A stretch of 64,000 nucleotides of DNA. Origin: Anaerolineae bacterium (GTDB lineage Bacteria > Chloroflexota > Anaerolineae > Anaerolineales > UBA4823). The notes beneath the pieces were generated by a model. It was not told where the DNA came from, did no database searches, and worked only from the letters and a program-made list of their open reading frames with translations. Made by a program: the position numbers and the translations under genes. Positions 15,547 through 23,877 of the stretch are shown here, piece after piece (the stretch's first letter is position 1; every line of letters starts with the position of its first letter). The stretch spans positions 310,001 through 374,000 of the forward strand of contig QOQU01000003.1 in assembly GCA_003327455.1 (NCBI GenBank), given 5' to 3'.

Positions 15547-17100
15547 ATGGCTTTTGCTTTATCCATCTTGCCAATTCTGCTGATTTTGGTTTTAATGGCT
15601 GGATTTAACCTGAGCGCGGAAAAAGCCGGTTTGATCGGTTATCTGGCATGTGTTCTGATCGGGGTGCTTTTCTTTGGGGTAACTTTGCCTATCCTTGGCT
15701 ATGGTCACTTAAAGGGCGTTTGGTTTGCGATCGATGTTTTGCTCATTATCTGGGCTTCCTATCTATTCTATTTGGTGCTTGAAGAAGCCGGGATTGTGGC
15801 AATTTTACAGACAAGGCTACCAAATATTGCACCTTCGAAGGGGATGCAGGCGCTTGCGCTGGGTTGGGTCTTTGCTTCTTTTTTACAGGGCGTCGGTGGT
15901 TTTGGGGTGCCGGTGGCGGTGATTGCTCCGATCTTAATCCATTTAGGTTTTAATCCGCTGCAGGCGATTTTGATTCCCTCCGTTGGACATGGATGGGGAG
16001 TCACCTTTGGTTCCCTTGGGTCTTCGTTTCGGGCGTTATTGGCTGTCAGTGGTCATCCGATTTTTCCCCTCAACGTTATAACGGCAATCATGCTGGCCGC
16101 TTCGTGTGTCTTGAGTGGCTGGATTTGTTTGCTGTTGGTGGATGGATGGAAAACGTTACAAAGCTTGTTTGGTTGGGCAACCAGCATCGGGATTGTGATG
16201 GGGATATTTATGTTCGTAAGCGTCTGGCTGGGGGTATGGAATTTGGGCACATTCCTGGGGGCGCTGGCTGGTTTGGCGTGGTTTATTGTCCTGGTGCGCT
16301 TCTTTTATAATCACCGACGAATCGACCAACAAACCGGACGAGAACTCGCTGTTGCCTTTTCTGGCTTTGGAATTCTCATCGGGTTGATTTTTGCGGTCAA
16401 TTTTGTTCCCTTCTTGAATACATTGCTCCACCGCGTTGAGTTGACAATAAGTTTTCCTGCCCTGATAACGGGACCAAATCGTTTGAATCTGCCACCGCAT
16501 GAAATGGCGGCTGGTAAAGTTGGTCAGGTAGCTGTATTTTCTCATCCAGGCATCGTCCTTTTTTATGCCATTTTTGTGATTGGGCTTTGGTTCAGGTATC
16601 TTGGCCGTCTTGATCGGGAATCCATTCCTCGAGTTGGCAAGAAACTGATCCGGGGATTGATACCGACCACCATTGGGGTGTGGGCGATGGTGACAATGTC
16701 GAGTCTAATGGAAATGAGTGGAATGACCGATGCAATTGCCCATGGTTTAAGTGCCTGGTTTGCCGGAGTCTATCCACTGGTTTCTTTGTTGATTGGGGCA
16801 ATTGGAGCGTTTATGACGGGCAGTAATACAAACTCCAACGTACTCTTTGCCACCCTGCAAATGCAAACAGGACGCCTCTTGGGATACTCGACCGCAATTA
16901 TCCTGGCAGCCCAGACGGCGGCAGCTTCGATTGCATCGACCCTGGCACCGGCAAAGATCATCGTCGGCACCAGCACCAGCGGATTGCGAGGCCAGGAAGG
17001 ATGGATTATCCGCAAATTATTACCGATTGTTTTGTTTCAGATTCTCTTTCTGGCGAGCATTGTTTATGGTATTCTATGGATTGAAAGGATGCTCTCGTGA
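15547..17100 (+). CDS. lctP: L-lactate permease (LctP family)
   Basis: Proton-coupled uptake of lactate or glycolate across the inner membrane. The 517 residues are highly hydrophobic with about 13 predicted membrane segments. Family stretches include FLQGVGGFGVPVAVIAPIL near 113-131, PSVGHGWGVTFGSLG near 144-158, and ITGPNR...SHPGIVLF in the second half, ending with GAFMTGSNTNSNVLF near 420 and SIASTLAPAKIIVG, all characteristic of LctP/LldP/GlcA. The start has no good ribosome binding site. It overlaps galK by four bases. LutABC-type lactate oxidation genes lie about 10 kb downstream on the other strand, which fits lactate use. Confidence 0.9.
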   Translation: MAFALSILPILLILVLMAGFNLSAEKAGLIGYLACVLIGVLFFGVTLPILGYGHLKGVWFAIDVLLIIWASYLFYLVLEEAGIVAILQTRLPNIAPSKGMQALALGWVFASFLQGVGGFGVPVAVIAPILIHLGFNPLQAILIPSVGHGWGVTFGSLGSSFRALLAVSGHPIFPLNVITAIMLAASCVLSGWICLLLVDGWKTLQSLFGWATSIGIVMGIFMFVSVWLGVWNLGTFLGALAGLAWFIVLVRFFYNHRRIDQQTGRELAVAFSGFGILIGLIFAVNFVPFLNTLLHRVELTISFPALITGPNRLNLPPHEMAAGKVGQVAVFSHPGIVLFYAIFVIGLWFRYLGRLDRESIPRVGKKLIRGLIPTTIGVWAMVTMSSLMEMSGMTDAIAHGLSAWFAGVYPLVSLLIGAIGAFMTGSNTNSNVLFATLQMQTGRLLGYSTAIILAAQTAAASIASTLAPAKIIVGTSTSGLRGQEGWIIRKLLPIVLFQILFLASIVYGILWIERMLS

Positions 17101-18275
17101 TCGCAGAGTCTTTGCTTGTTGAACAATTTGTCAACCGTTTTCAAGCTCAGCCAAAAGTATTTGCCCGTGCGCCCGGAAGGGTGAACATCCTGGGTGAGCA
17201 TGTGGATTATAACGATGGGGTTGTTTTGCCGATGGCGATTGATCGCGAGATCGGCATCGTCGCCCGTAAAATAGAAGCAAACGAAGCACACCTGGTGGCT
17301 TTAGACCTGAACGAAGAAGTGGTTTTTACCTACCAAAGCCTTCAGGAGAAAAAGGACAAGTCGGGACGTCCACTGCCACGCTGGGCGTTGTATCCTGCGG
17401 GCGTTGCCTGGGTGTTTTTACAAAAGCGACTCGCTGTCAGCGGCATTCAAGCGGTATTTTCCTCGAGTATTCCCATTGGGGCGGGGTTGAGTTCATCTGC
17501 GGCTTTTGAGGTGGCTTTTGCCACACTGTGGAGTGCTCTGGGAGGCTGGCAGTTAGAGCCGCTGACGCTGGCACAAGATTGTCAAAAAGCCGAAAACGAG
17601 TATGTAGGGGTGGCGTGTGGTTTGTTGGATCAATTTTCCAGCGTTTGTGGAGTAGACGGACATCTTTTATTTTTCGATACCCGAAGTTTAGAATGGAAGC
17701 CTTTGCGATTCTTCGAGGACTGCGTGATTGTCATCGCCGACTCAAAGGTTGAGAGGTCGTTGACAAGTTCCGAATACAATCAGCGGCGGGAGACATGTGA
17801 AGAGGCTGTTCGCTACTTACAACGCTATCTGCCAAATTTGAAGTCTTTACGGGACATCACTCCGGTTGAGTATGCCGCCTATCGGGAATATCTGCCGGCG
17901 GAAGCTCGACGCCGGGCGGAGCATGTGGTTAAAGAAATTGCGCGGGTCTATTCAGCGGTGAACGCTTTAAGAAATAATGACCGCCGCGCCTTTGGGGCGT
18001 TGATGTATGCCAGTCATTACAGCTTACGCGACGATTATGAAGTCAGTCATCCGAACCTTGACATTTTGGTTGAGATTGCCAAACAATTGCCCGGGTGTTA
18101 TGGCGCGCGCTTGACCGGTGCTGGTTTTGGCGGGTGTACCGTCAATATGGTGGCAAAATCCGAGGTTGATCGCTTTGTTACAGAATTAGATCGTCTGTAC
18201 TTCGAACGAACCTCGCTCAAAGGAGCTGTCTTTGCCGTCGAAGCCAGTCAGGGGGCGAATTGGAAATTGATTTGA
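17097..18275 (+). CDS. galK: Galactokinase (GHMP kinase family)
   Basis: Phosphorylates galactose with ATP to galactose-1-phosphate in the Leloir pathway. Residues show the galactokinase signature GRVNILGEHVDYNDG at 23-37, the GHMP ATP loop PIGAGLSSSAA near 126-136, and the third motif LTGAGFGGC near 339-347. The length of 392 is typical. The GTG start overlaps the permease stop in GTGA, so translation is coupled. No galT or galE is adjacent. Confidence 0.92.
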   Translation: MIAESLLVEQFVNRFQAQPKVFARAPGRVNILGEHVDYNDGVVLPMAIDREIGIVARKIEANEAHLVALDLNEEVVFTYQSLQEKKDKSGRPLPRWALYPAGVAWVFLQKRLAVSGIQAVFSSSIPIGAGLSSSAAFEVAFATLWSALGGWQLEPLTLAQDCQKAENEYVGVACGLLDQFSSVCGVDGHLLFFDTRSLEWKPLRFFEDCVIVIADSKVERSLTSSEYNQRRETCEEAVRYLQRYLPNLKSLRDITPVEYAAYREYLPAEARRRAEHVVKEIARVYSAVNALRNNDRRAFGALMYASHYSLRDDYEVSHPNLDILVEIAKQLPGCYGARLTGAGFGGCTVNMVAKSEVDRFVTELDRLYFERTSLKGAVFAVEASQGANWKLI

Positions 18276-18304
18276 GATGAGCTATCCGGTGAACTGCTCA
18301 GGGT

Positions 18305-19534
18305 TTATGGGCGAATCCCCCAAAGTCGAATTGTGCCATCATAAGAGGCAGAGGCAAGCAGTTGGTTGCTGGTTGAGAAGGCAAGGAAGTTAACCCCGCG
18401 CAGATGCCCTTCCAGTTCGCGCAATTTCTCTCCACTGGTTACAGACCAGATTTCGATCAGCGCGGCTTGATAGCTGGAACCCGAGGCCAGAATCTGTCCA
18501 TTTTGATCAAAAGCCAGACTCTCGACAACGCCGCTGGCTTGCATTGAACGCAGGCGCTCACCTTTCTCCAAATCCCAAAGGATGATCGAACCATCGTAAT
18601 GACCGGTGGCAAACAGGGTGCTATCCGGTGAGATAGCCAGACAACTGGCAGCTCCGCTAAAAGAAGTCGGGATTGCATAACGGACTTCTTGCTTTTCTAA
18701 ATCCCATACCTTGATCGAGTAGCGGTCGGGGATAGTGATCAGGGTTTTTTCATCCAGGGAAATTCGCATAGACACTAGATTGCCGGTCTTGAGCGTGGAC
18801 AAGATTTCCCAGGTAGTTGTATCTCGAAATTGAATTGCGTTCTGTTCATCGGTAATCGTGCTATAAGCAATCGCAACCTTTGTTCCATCGGTGTTGTACT
18901 GGATTTGACCGACCGCCCGATAGTCGCCAAAGTACGCCACGCGGGGATAATTCGGAGCGATCCAAACCTCAACCTTGCCAAAGAAGCTCTCGAGGCGATC
19001 ACCGAAGCGATGACCACTGACCAGCCAGCGACCATCCGGGCTGAAGTCAAAGGTCGTTAAACCCTCGTCCAATGCGATGATCGTCAGGTTCTGGGGTTGA
19101 GCTGGATCGATCAGGTAAAGCGAGTTGGTTGTGCCGGCTGCAAGCAGAAAACGGTTGGGATGCCATTTGAAATCTACCAGGGGTGGGGTTTGATACGCGG
19201 TGATGCCTGAGACCAGAGGCGCGCTCAAGGCGTCAAGGATGGGAAAGGCGGGTGGAATGGGTGTGCCAGAGTCAACCAGGAGAAGCGGGGTTGGCGTCAG
19301 GGTAGGCGTTGGGGTTGACGTGAAAGTGGGCGTGAAAGTTGGCAGGAGTGTTGGCGTTGAAGTCAGGGTTGGCGTGGGGGATAGCGTGGCTGTCAGGGTT
19401 GGTGTTGGGGTCGCAAAGAAAGGAAGGGAAGTCAGACGACAGTAGATCTGGGTCAACGCAAAGATGCCAGCCAGCAGGAGCAATCCAAAAGGGTGCAGGG
19501 GAATAAGCGAAGAATTGCCTTGTCTGCTTTTCAT
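18305..19534 (-). CDS. Membrane-anchored WD40 repeat protein
   Basis: A short basic N-terminus and one membrane segment (about residues 13-32) are followed by a Thr/Pro-rich spacer (41-83) and a WD40-type beta-propeller of about seven blades covering the rest, e.g. FSPDGRWLVSG, ISPDSTLFATGHYDGSIILWD and FSTSNQLLASASYDGTIRLWG. Such propellers are binding scaffolds; the partner is unknown. The protein is expected to sit outside the membrane on the spacer. ATG at 19534 lies 4 bases after the stop of the S8 protease gene, so the pair is probably translationally coupled. An upstream extension of the frame overlaps the protease gene and is rejected. Confidence 0.8.
   Translation of the reverse strand: MKSRQGNSSLIPLHPFGLLLLAGIFALTQIYCRLTSLPFFATPTPTLTATLSPTPTLTSTPTLLPTFTPTFTSTPTPTLTPTPLLLVDSGTPIPPAFPILDALSAPLVSGITAYQTPPLVDFKWHPNRFLLAAGTTNSLYLIDPAQPQNLTIIALDEGLTTFDFSPDGRWLVSGHRFGDRLESFFGKVEVWIAPNYPRVAYFGDYRAVGQIQYNTDGTKVAIAYSTITDEQNAIQFRDTTTWEILSTLKTGNLVSMRISLDEKTLITIPDRYSIKVWDLEKQEVRYAIPTSFSGAASCLAISPDSTLFATGHYDGSIILWDLEKGERLRSMQASGVVESLAFDQNGQILASGSSYQAALIEIWSVTSGEKLRELEGHLRGVNFLAFSTSNQLLASASYDGTIRLWGIRP
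19286..19414 (-). repeat. Thr/Pro-rich coding repeat (spacer)
   Basis: Codes for about 43 residues built from (T/S)PT(P/L/F)T units in the WD40 protein. At the DNA level, GGTTGGCGTTGGGG-like units recur on the plus strand. Likely a cell-wall-spanning spacer and a slippage-prone stretch. Confidence 0.8.
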
Positions 19535-19538
19535 GTTT

Positions 19539-22500
19539 TTATCTGGCGATGAAGGGAAAGTAATAGATCCAGGGAGTCTTGATCTTGGCAAATGCAACCA
19601 GGTCTGCATAGGTGTAGCGGATGTTTGAGCGGGTGAAAGCAAATCCGCTGGTTGAAGGATGGTCAAGGACGGCTTGATAGTTCAGGATGGTCTCCTGTTG
19701 AGCCGTTAATGTACTTCGCCAGATAAAGCCTTGCTCTATCACGGACACCGAGCCAGAATCTGCCGTTACGGAAGTGGGGATGAGGTGGAGATGATCCGAT
19801 AAGGTTTCTGTTAGAACGACTTGATCGGCAACCACACCTTGATTATCGAGGGTTATGGTGAAGTCAATGATATTGCCGCTATACGCAGTTTTCGGAGACC
19901 ATACTTTGTCAACTTCAAGATAGGCTTGATCGATAGACACAAGTTGCCGATATTTGGTGACCAGCCCTTGAGAATCATAGAACAAACTTTCAATAGAGAT
20001 AGGAGTGGCATCTGGAACCTGGTTGGATACCACAAGGGTTGCCTTCAGGGTGACCGTTTGAGAATGTGGGACAACACCTTGATAAATTAAGGCGTTCTCG
20101 GAAGCAGAATAAGACCACGGACCGCTGAGACTGCCGGATAAAAGACTGGTATGGGCAGGGAGGGGAAGGACTAGTCGATCGGCAGTCGGGTTTGGTATCC
20201 TGCGCCTGAGCTTGATTGTGATGGGTAACTGCCCTCCTTTTGTTACGCTGGGTGAAATCTGAAATTCTGTATCCCCGAATGGGCTGAGCCAGAAGACAGA
20301 CCGCTGGATAAGTTGCTGGCGAGGTTGTTCAGGCAGGGTCTCCAGTGGGATGGAGAAAAAGGCGGAGCGAGCATTTGCAGGTGGGTGGAGGGTACCGATA
20401 AGATTTAGATTTTCATCCATCAATAGCGGCAGGGTTTGGGTGGATGGCGAGATACTGTCGCTCCAGTTCAGGAAAGGAAAGGATAATGGGGAGGCTTGCG
20501 GTGGGAGTCTCAAGGGGTTTTGGACGACGGGAATTGCCTGGGTTGAAGTGACCGAGAGCGCGGCGATCCCCACACCCAGTTTCTCGCTCAGGAAATGACT
20601 GCCCTGGCGTAAATCCAGCAAATCTTGACTGCTGAGAAGCAATCCCCCGCCTTGGTCGAGATAGTGAGAAAGGCGGCTCTCATCCTCTGGCGCAAGGGTG
20701 AAATACCAGTCATAGCCGGTTGTCCAGATTACGACAGGATACATTTCAAGCGTGTCGGTGGAGGGACTTTGTTGAAAACCTTTGGTGACGAAAACATCGT
20801 GAGGAAGGGTTAAGTCATCCAGAGGGGAAAGAAAGCGAGGTAGATAATCGTACCAGACCTGATCGTCGACAACCAGGATAGGTGCAGGGGTTTTGGCATT
20901 CATCGTTAAGGTTTCTTGCACGGCGGGATCGTTTTGACTGGTAACTTTAAGGTTGAAGGATGAGTTCTGCTGGCGGAGAGCAGAAGCAGGGATGCTTACT
21001 GTGGCAGTGAGTACAGCTGACTCACAGGAAGGCAGGTTAATGGATGCCCGGTCGGTAAACGAGCGTCCATCAGGTAACTGGAGCGAGGTTTGCCAGCTTG
21101 CGCCTTGCAATTCGAGGAGAAAGGTATCTGCCTGAGTGCCACGATTGACAATCCGAAAAGTGCCCGTAACGGTTTGCCCGGGTTGGGCAATCGGTGTATT
21201 CTGGTGAAACTCGGTATATAAGGCATAAGATGGCTTGGGGGTGGTAAACCAATCGATGGCGCGTTGCAAGAGGGCGTTTCGATTGTTCTCTGGACCTGAG
21301 CCTTCCAATCCAAACCCGAGCCAGATTGCCTTGAAGGGCGTGCAGTAACTGGAGAGAACACCGCCAATTTCTTCACCATCCCAGACCAGTCCTGTCTGCG
21401 TGCGAAGGGTGTTGGAAACAACCACCGAGTCCGGATGGGATTGCTGTTGGGCGCTGTCAGCGGTGTTCAGCGAGAGGGTTAAACCAGAGAAGGGCGTGTT
21501 GGCTTTGCCATTCAAGGGGGTAAGCCAGCCTTCTTCCTTATATCGAACACTTATTTGCTGTTGCAGGTAATATTGAGGCAGGAAAAAGCTTGGCCCTCCG
21601 GCATCCAGATAGGCAAGATCCTCGCCGCTGATCAACAGGTTGCCTCCTGCACTTAGATAATCTGAGATGACCGATCCCAGATCAATTAAGCCCGGTGAAT
21701 CGCCCGGTGCTGACCAGATGACCAGATCATAGGCACGCAGAGTCGAGGTGCTGGGACGGTCATCGGGTATTCCATTGATCCCATAAGGACTGCGGATTGA
21801 CAGTTTATGGTAAGGGTAACGATTTGCCTCCAGGGCGCGTTCATAAAAACCAATCTGACTGCGGTAGTACCAGGGGCCACTATCGACCAGCAGAATGTGC
21901 GGTGCTTTGTCCAGGAGAATGTCATCCGGGTAAGTTTGCCCGGCTTGAATTGTGTAGGAGATTTGCTGTATGCGATGTCTCTCTGCCCGAACCAAAACCT
22001 GCCAGACGCCCTGGGGAAGGCGCAGTTGAAATTCTCCGTTGGACGGGTTCGTTTGGGTTTGCAAGGGGGTTCCGGCGACCCTTAGAGTAGCTGATAGAGG
22101 TACCTGGGTGGAAACTTCCAACACCCTGCCCGAAACCATTCCAAAAGGTAAAGGGGATAGATAGAAATCGAGCGAGGCAGTTTGCAAATTCCGAACGACA
22201 ACCGATTGCGTTTGAGGCTGATAATCAAAGCGCTGCGCTGTGACATCGTAGATGCCAGCGGGCAGGTAGACGTCAAAGCTGCCATCTGCCTGGGCGGTCA
22301 GAGTGATCACGGTTGGTTCGGTGGGATGACGATCGCGAAGCGTTAGCGTGGCGAAGGGGATGGTTAAATTGGTGCCACTTTCTTTTACCCTACCGCGCAG
22401 GTTCCCATTTTGCGTCACTTGCAGCGCGGCGGCATAGGCATTGATCAAACCATAGCCACTGACGTTGTTCGGGATGGTGGTCGAGAGCGGTTCGGTGGTT

Positions 22501-23867
22501 TGCAACAGAATTTGCTCCAGTTGATCGACGGTGAGGGTAGGGTTGGCTTCCAGGAGCAGAGCAGCAACCCCCGAGACATGAGGAGCTGCCATTGAGGTGC
22601 CATCCATTTTTGAATATCCACCGCCTGGATAGGTAGAGAGAATATTGACGCCCGGCGCGCTCAACTCGGGCTTGACTTCTCCCCAACTGCTGGGACCGCG
22701 TGAGGAAAAACTGGTGGGGAGTTTGGTCTCATCTACTGCGCCAACCGCCAATGCTTCCGGATAACTTGCGGGAGCGCCGATCGTTTCTTTGTCAGGACCT
22801 TTATTGCCGGCTGAGAAAACCGGTAATATCCCGGCTGCGCGCAGGCTCTCGACATCCCCACGAAAGCGGGCGTCGCTGCCGACATCTGTACCCCAGGAAT
22901 TATTGACAATATCCGGCGCCAGGGCAGGATTGCCAGCCGGAGCAAGAATCCACTCAAAAGCGGCATGAAGCCACGATTCATAAGTATAGCCCTGGTTGGT
23001 GAAGGCTTTGACGGCAATCCATCTGGCTTTGGGGGCAACACCGGTGCGACGACCCAATCCATCATCTCCGACCATAATCCCCATGGTGTGCGTCCCGTGA
23101 CCCAAGCCATCCCCAGGATATACATAGGGTTCTCCGGTCACCACATACCAGTTTCCGATATGTTGAGCAGGTCCATTGGGGTTATAGCCGCGATATTGTT
23201 TCATCAGGGCAGGGTGGAAGCCATCAACGCCGCTATCGATGTTTGCGACCACAACACCCGCGCCACTTAATTGAAGGAATTGTTCCACTTTATCGACCTC
23301 CACCAGATCGAGGTTGTAAAGAAACTCCTGCGACGAGGTCAAATCGAACAATTCGACCGCAGAGTCTTCCAGTTCGATCCTTTCATCCGGACGGATGAAG
23401 ACAACTTCACTGCGCGTTGATAGAGTCTTGATCAGGTCAGGGCTTGCTTTCAGGGCGATCACCGGGCTTGCCCAAAAGAGCCGCAGTTCGCTTGCCTGTC
23501 CACTGCGTTTTGCTTTTTCCAGGATTTTCACCAGCTCAGCAGTTTGTCGGGCAGCTTCTTCCTGGAGAAAACTGACCACCATCTGGCGTTGATCTTGCCT
23601 GGAGCGAAATGATTGCTCTGCCATGGAGCGGAGAGAAGATTCATCTCGTTTCCACTCGACAATTAAGGGGATTAACTCCGCTTGCTGAGGGTGTGCCAGA
23701 GAACGGATCAGGTCGGGGTGCAGTTTTTTCCAATCCACGCCCTCCATCGCCGGAGGTGTGTCGGAATATTCTGCCAGAGAGGGCTGAGAAGAAATAGCGA
23801 AAAATAGCAGGCTGACCGCCAGGCTGGCGAAAAGAAAGGTCAACAAAATGCGGATTTTGGGCTTCAT
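19539..23867 (-). CDS. Large secreted subtilisin-like (S8) protease, multidomain
   Basis: Extracellular serine endopeptidase of 1442 residues. A signal peptide (about 1-32) precedes an inhibitor-like prodomain (to about 165). The S8 domain has D211 (ANIDSGVDG), H257 (GLGHGTH), the oxyanion NNSWG near 322-326 and S425 (DGTSMAAPHVSG). Downstream come a carboxypeptidase-regulatory-like domain (about 480-640), two flavodoxin-like modules that start HILLVDSGPWYY and PILVVDDQVWYD, beta-sandwich repeats including a DUF11-like one, and the tail IYYFPFIAR. The gene starts 10 bases after mutS2 ends, and the WD40 gene follows at 4 bases. Likely degrades proteins as nutrients; this is inference. Confidence 0.9.
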   Translation of the reverse strand: MKPKIRILLTFLFASLAVSLLFFAISSQPSLAEYSDTPPAMEGVDWKKLHPDLIRSLAHPQQAELIPLIVEWKRDESSLRSMAEQSFRSRQDQRQMVVSFLQEEAARQTAELVKILEKAKRSGQASELRLFWASPVIALKASPDLIKTLSTRSEVVFIRPDERIELEDSAVELFDLTSSQEFLYNLDLVEVDKVEQFLQLSGAGVVVANIDSGVDGFHPALMKQYRGYNPNGPAQHIGNWYVVTGEPYVYPGDGLGHGTHTMGIMVGDDGLGRRTGVAPKARWIAVKAFTNQGYTYESWLHAAFEWILAPAGNPALAPDIVNNSWGTDVGSDARFRGDVESLRAAGILPVFSAGNKGPDKETIGAPASYPEALAVGAVDETKLPTSFSSRGPSSWGEVKPELSAPGVNILSTYPGGGYSKMDGTSMAAPHVSGVAALLLEANPTLTVDQLEQILLQTTEPLSTTIPNNVSGYGLINAYAAALQVTQNGNLRGRVKESGTNLTIPFATLTLRDRHPTEPTVITLTAQADGSFDVYLPAGIYDVTAQRFDYQPQTQSVVVRNLQTASLDFYLSPLPFGMVSGRVLEVSTQVPLSATLRVAGTPLQTQTNPSNGEFQLRLPQGVWQVLVRAERHRIQQISYTIQAGQTYPDDILLDKAPHILLVDSGPWYYRSQIGFYERALEANRYPYHKLSIRSPYGINGIPDDRPSTSTLRAYDLVIWSAPGDSPGLIDLGSVISDYLSAGGNLLISGEDLAYLDAGGPSFFLPQYYLQQQISVRYKEEGWLTPLNGKANTPFSGLTLSLNTADSAQQQSHPDSVVVSNTLRTQTGLVWDGEEIGGVLSSYCTPFKAIWLGFGLEGSGPENNRNALLQRAIDWFTTPKPSYALYTEFHQNTPIAQPGQTVTGTFRIVNRGTQADTFLLELQGASWQTSLQLPDGRSFTDRASINLPSCESAVLTATVSIPASALRQQNSSFNLKVTSQNDPAVQETLTMNAKTPAPILVVDDQVWYDYLPRFLSPLDDLTLPHDVFVTKGFQQSPSTDTLEMYPVVIWTTGYDWYFTLAPEDESRLSHYLDQGGGLLLSSQDLLDLRQGSHFLSEKLGVGIAALSVTSTQAIPVVQNPLRLPPQASPLSFPFLNWSDSISPSTQTLPLLMDENLNLIGTLHPPANARSAFFSIPLETLPEQPRQQLIQRSVFWLSPFGDTEFQISPSVTKGGQLPITIKLRRRIPNPTADRLVLPLPAHTSLLSGSLSGPWSYSASENALIYQGVVPHSQTVTLKATLVVSNQVPDATPISIESLFYDSQGLVTKYRQLVSIDQAYLEVDKVWSPKTAYSGNIIDFTITLDNQGVVADQVVLTETLSDHLHLIPTSVTADSGSVSVIEQGFIWRSTLTAQQETILNYQAVLDHPSTSGFAFTRSNIRYTYADLVAFAKIKTPWIYYFPFIAR

Positions 23868-23877
23868 GCTTTTTCGA

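Noticed and set aside
19286-19414. Possible CRISPR-like or tandem DNA repeat
   Set aside because: The repeats are irregular, in frame and encode the Thr/Pro spacer of the WD40 protein; there are no unique spacers.
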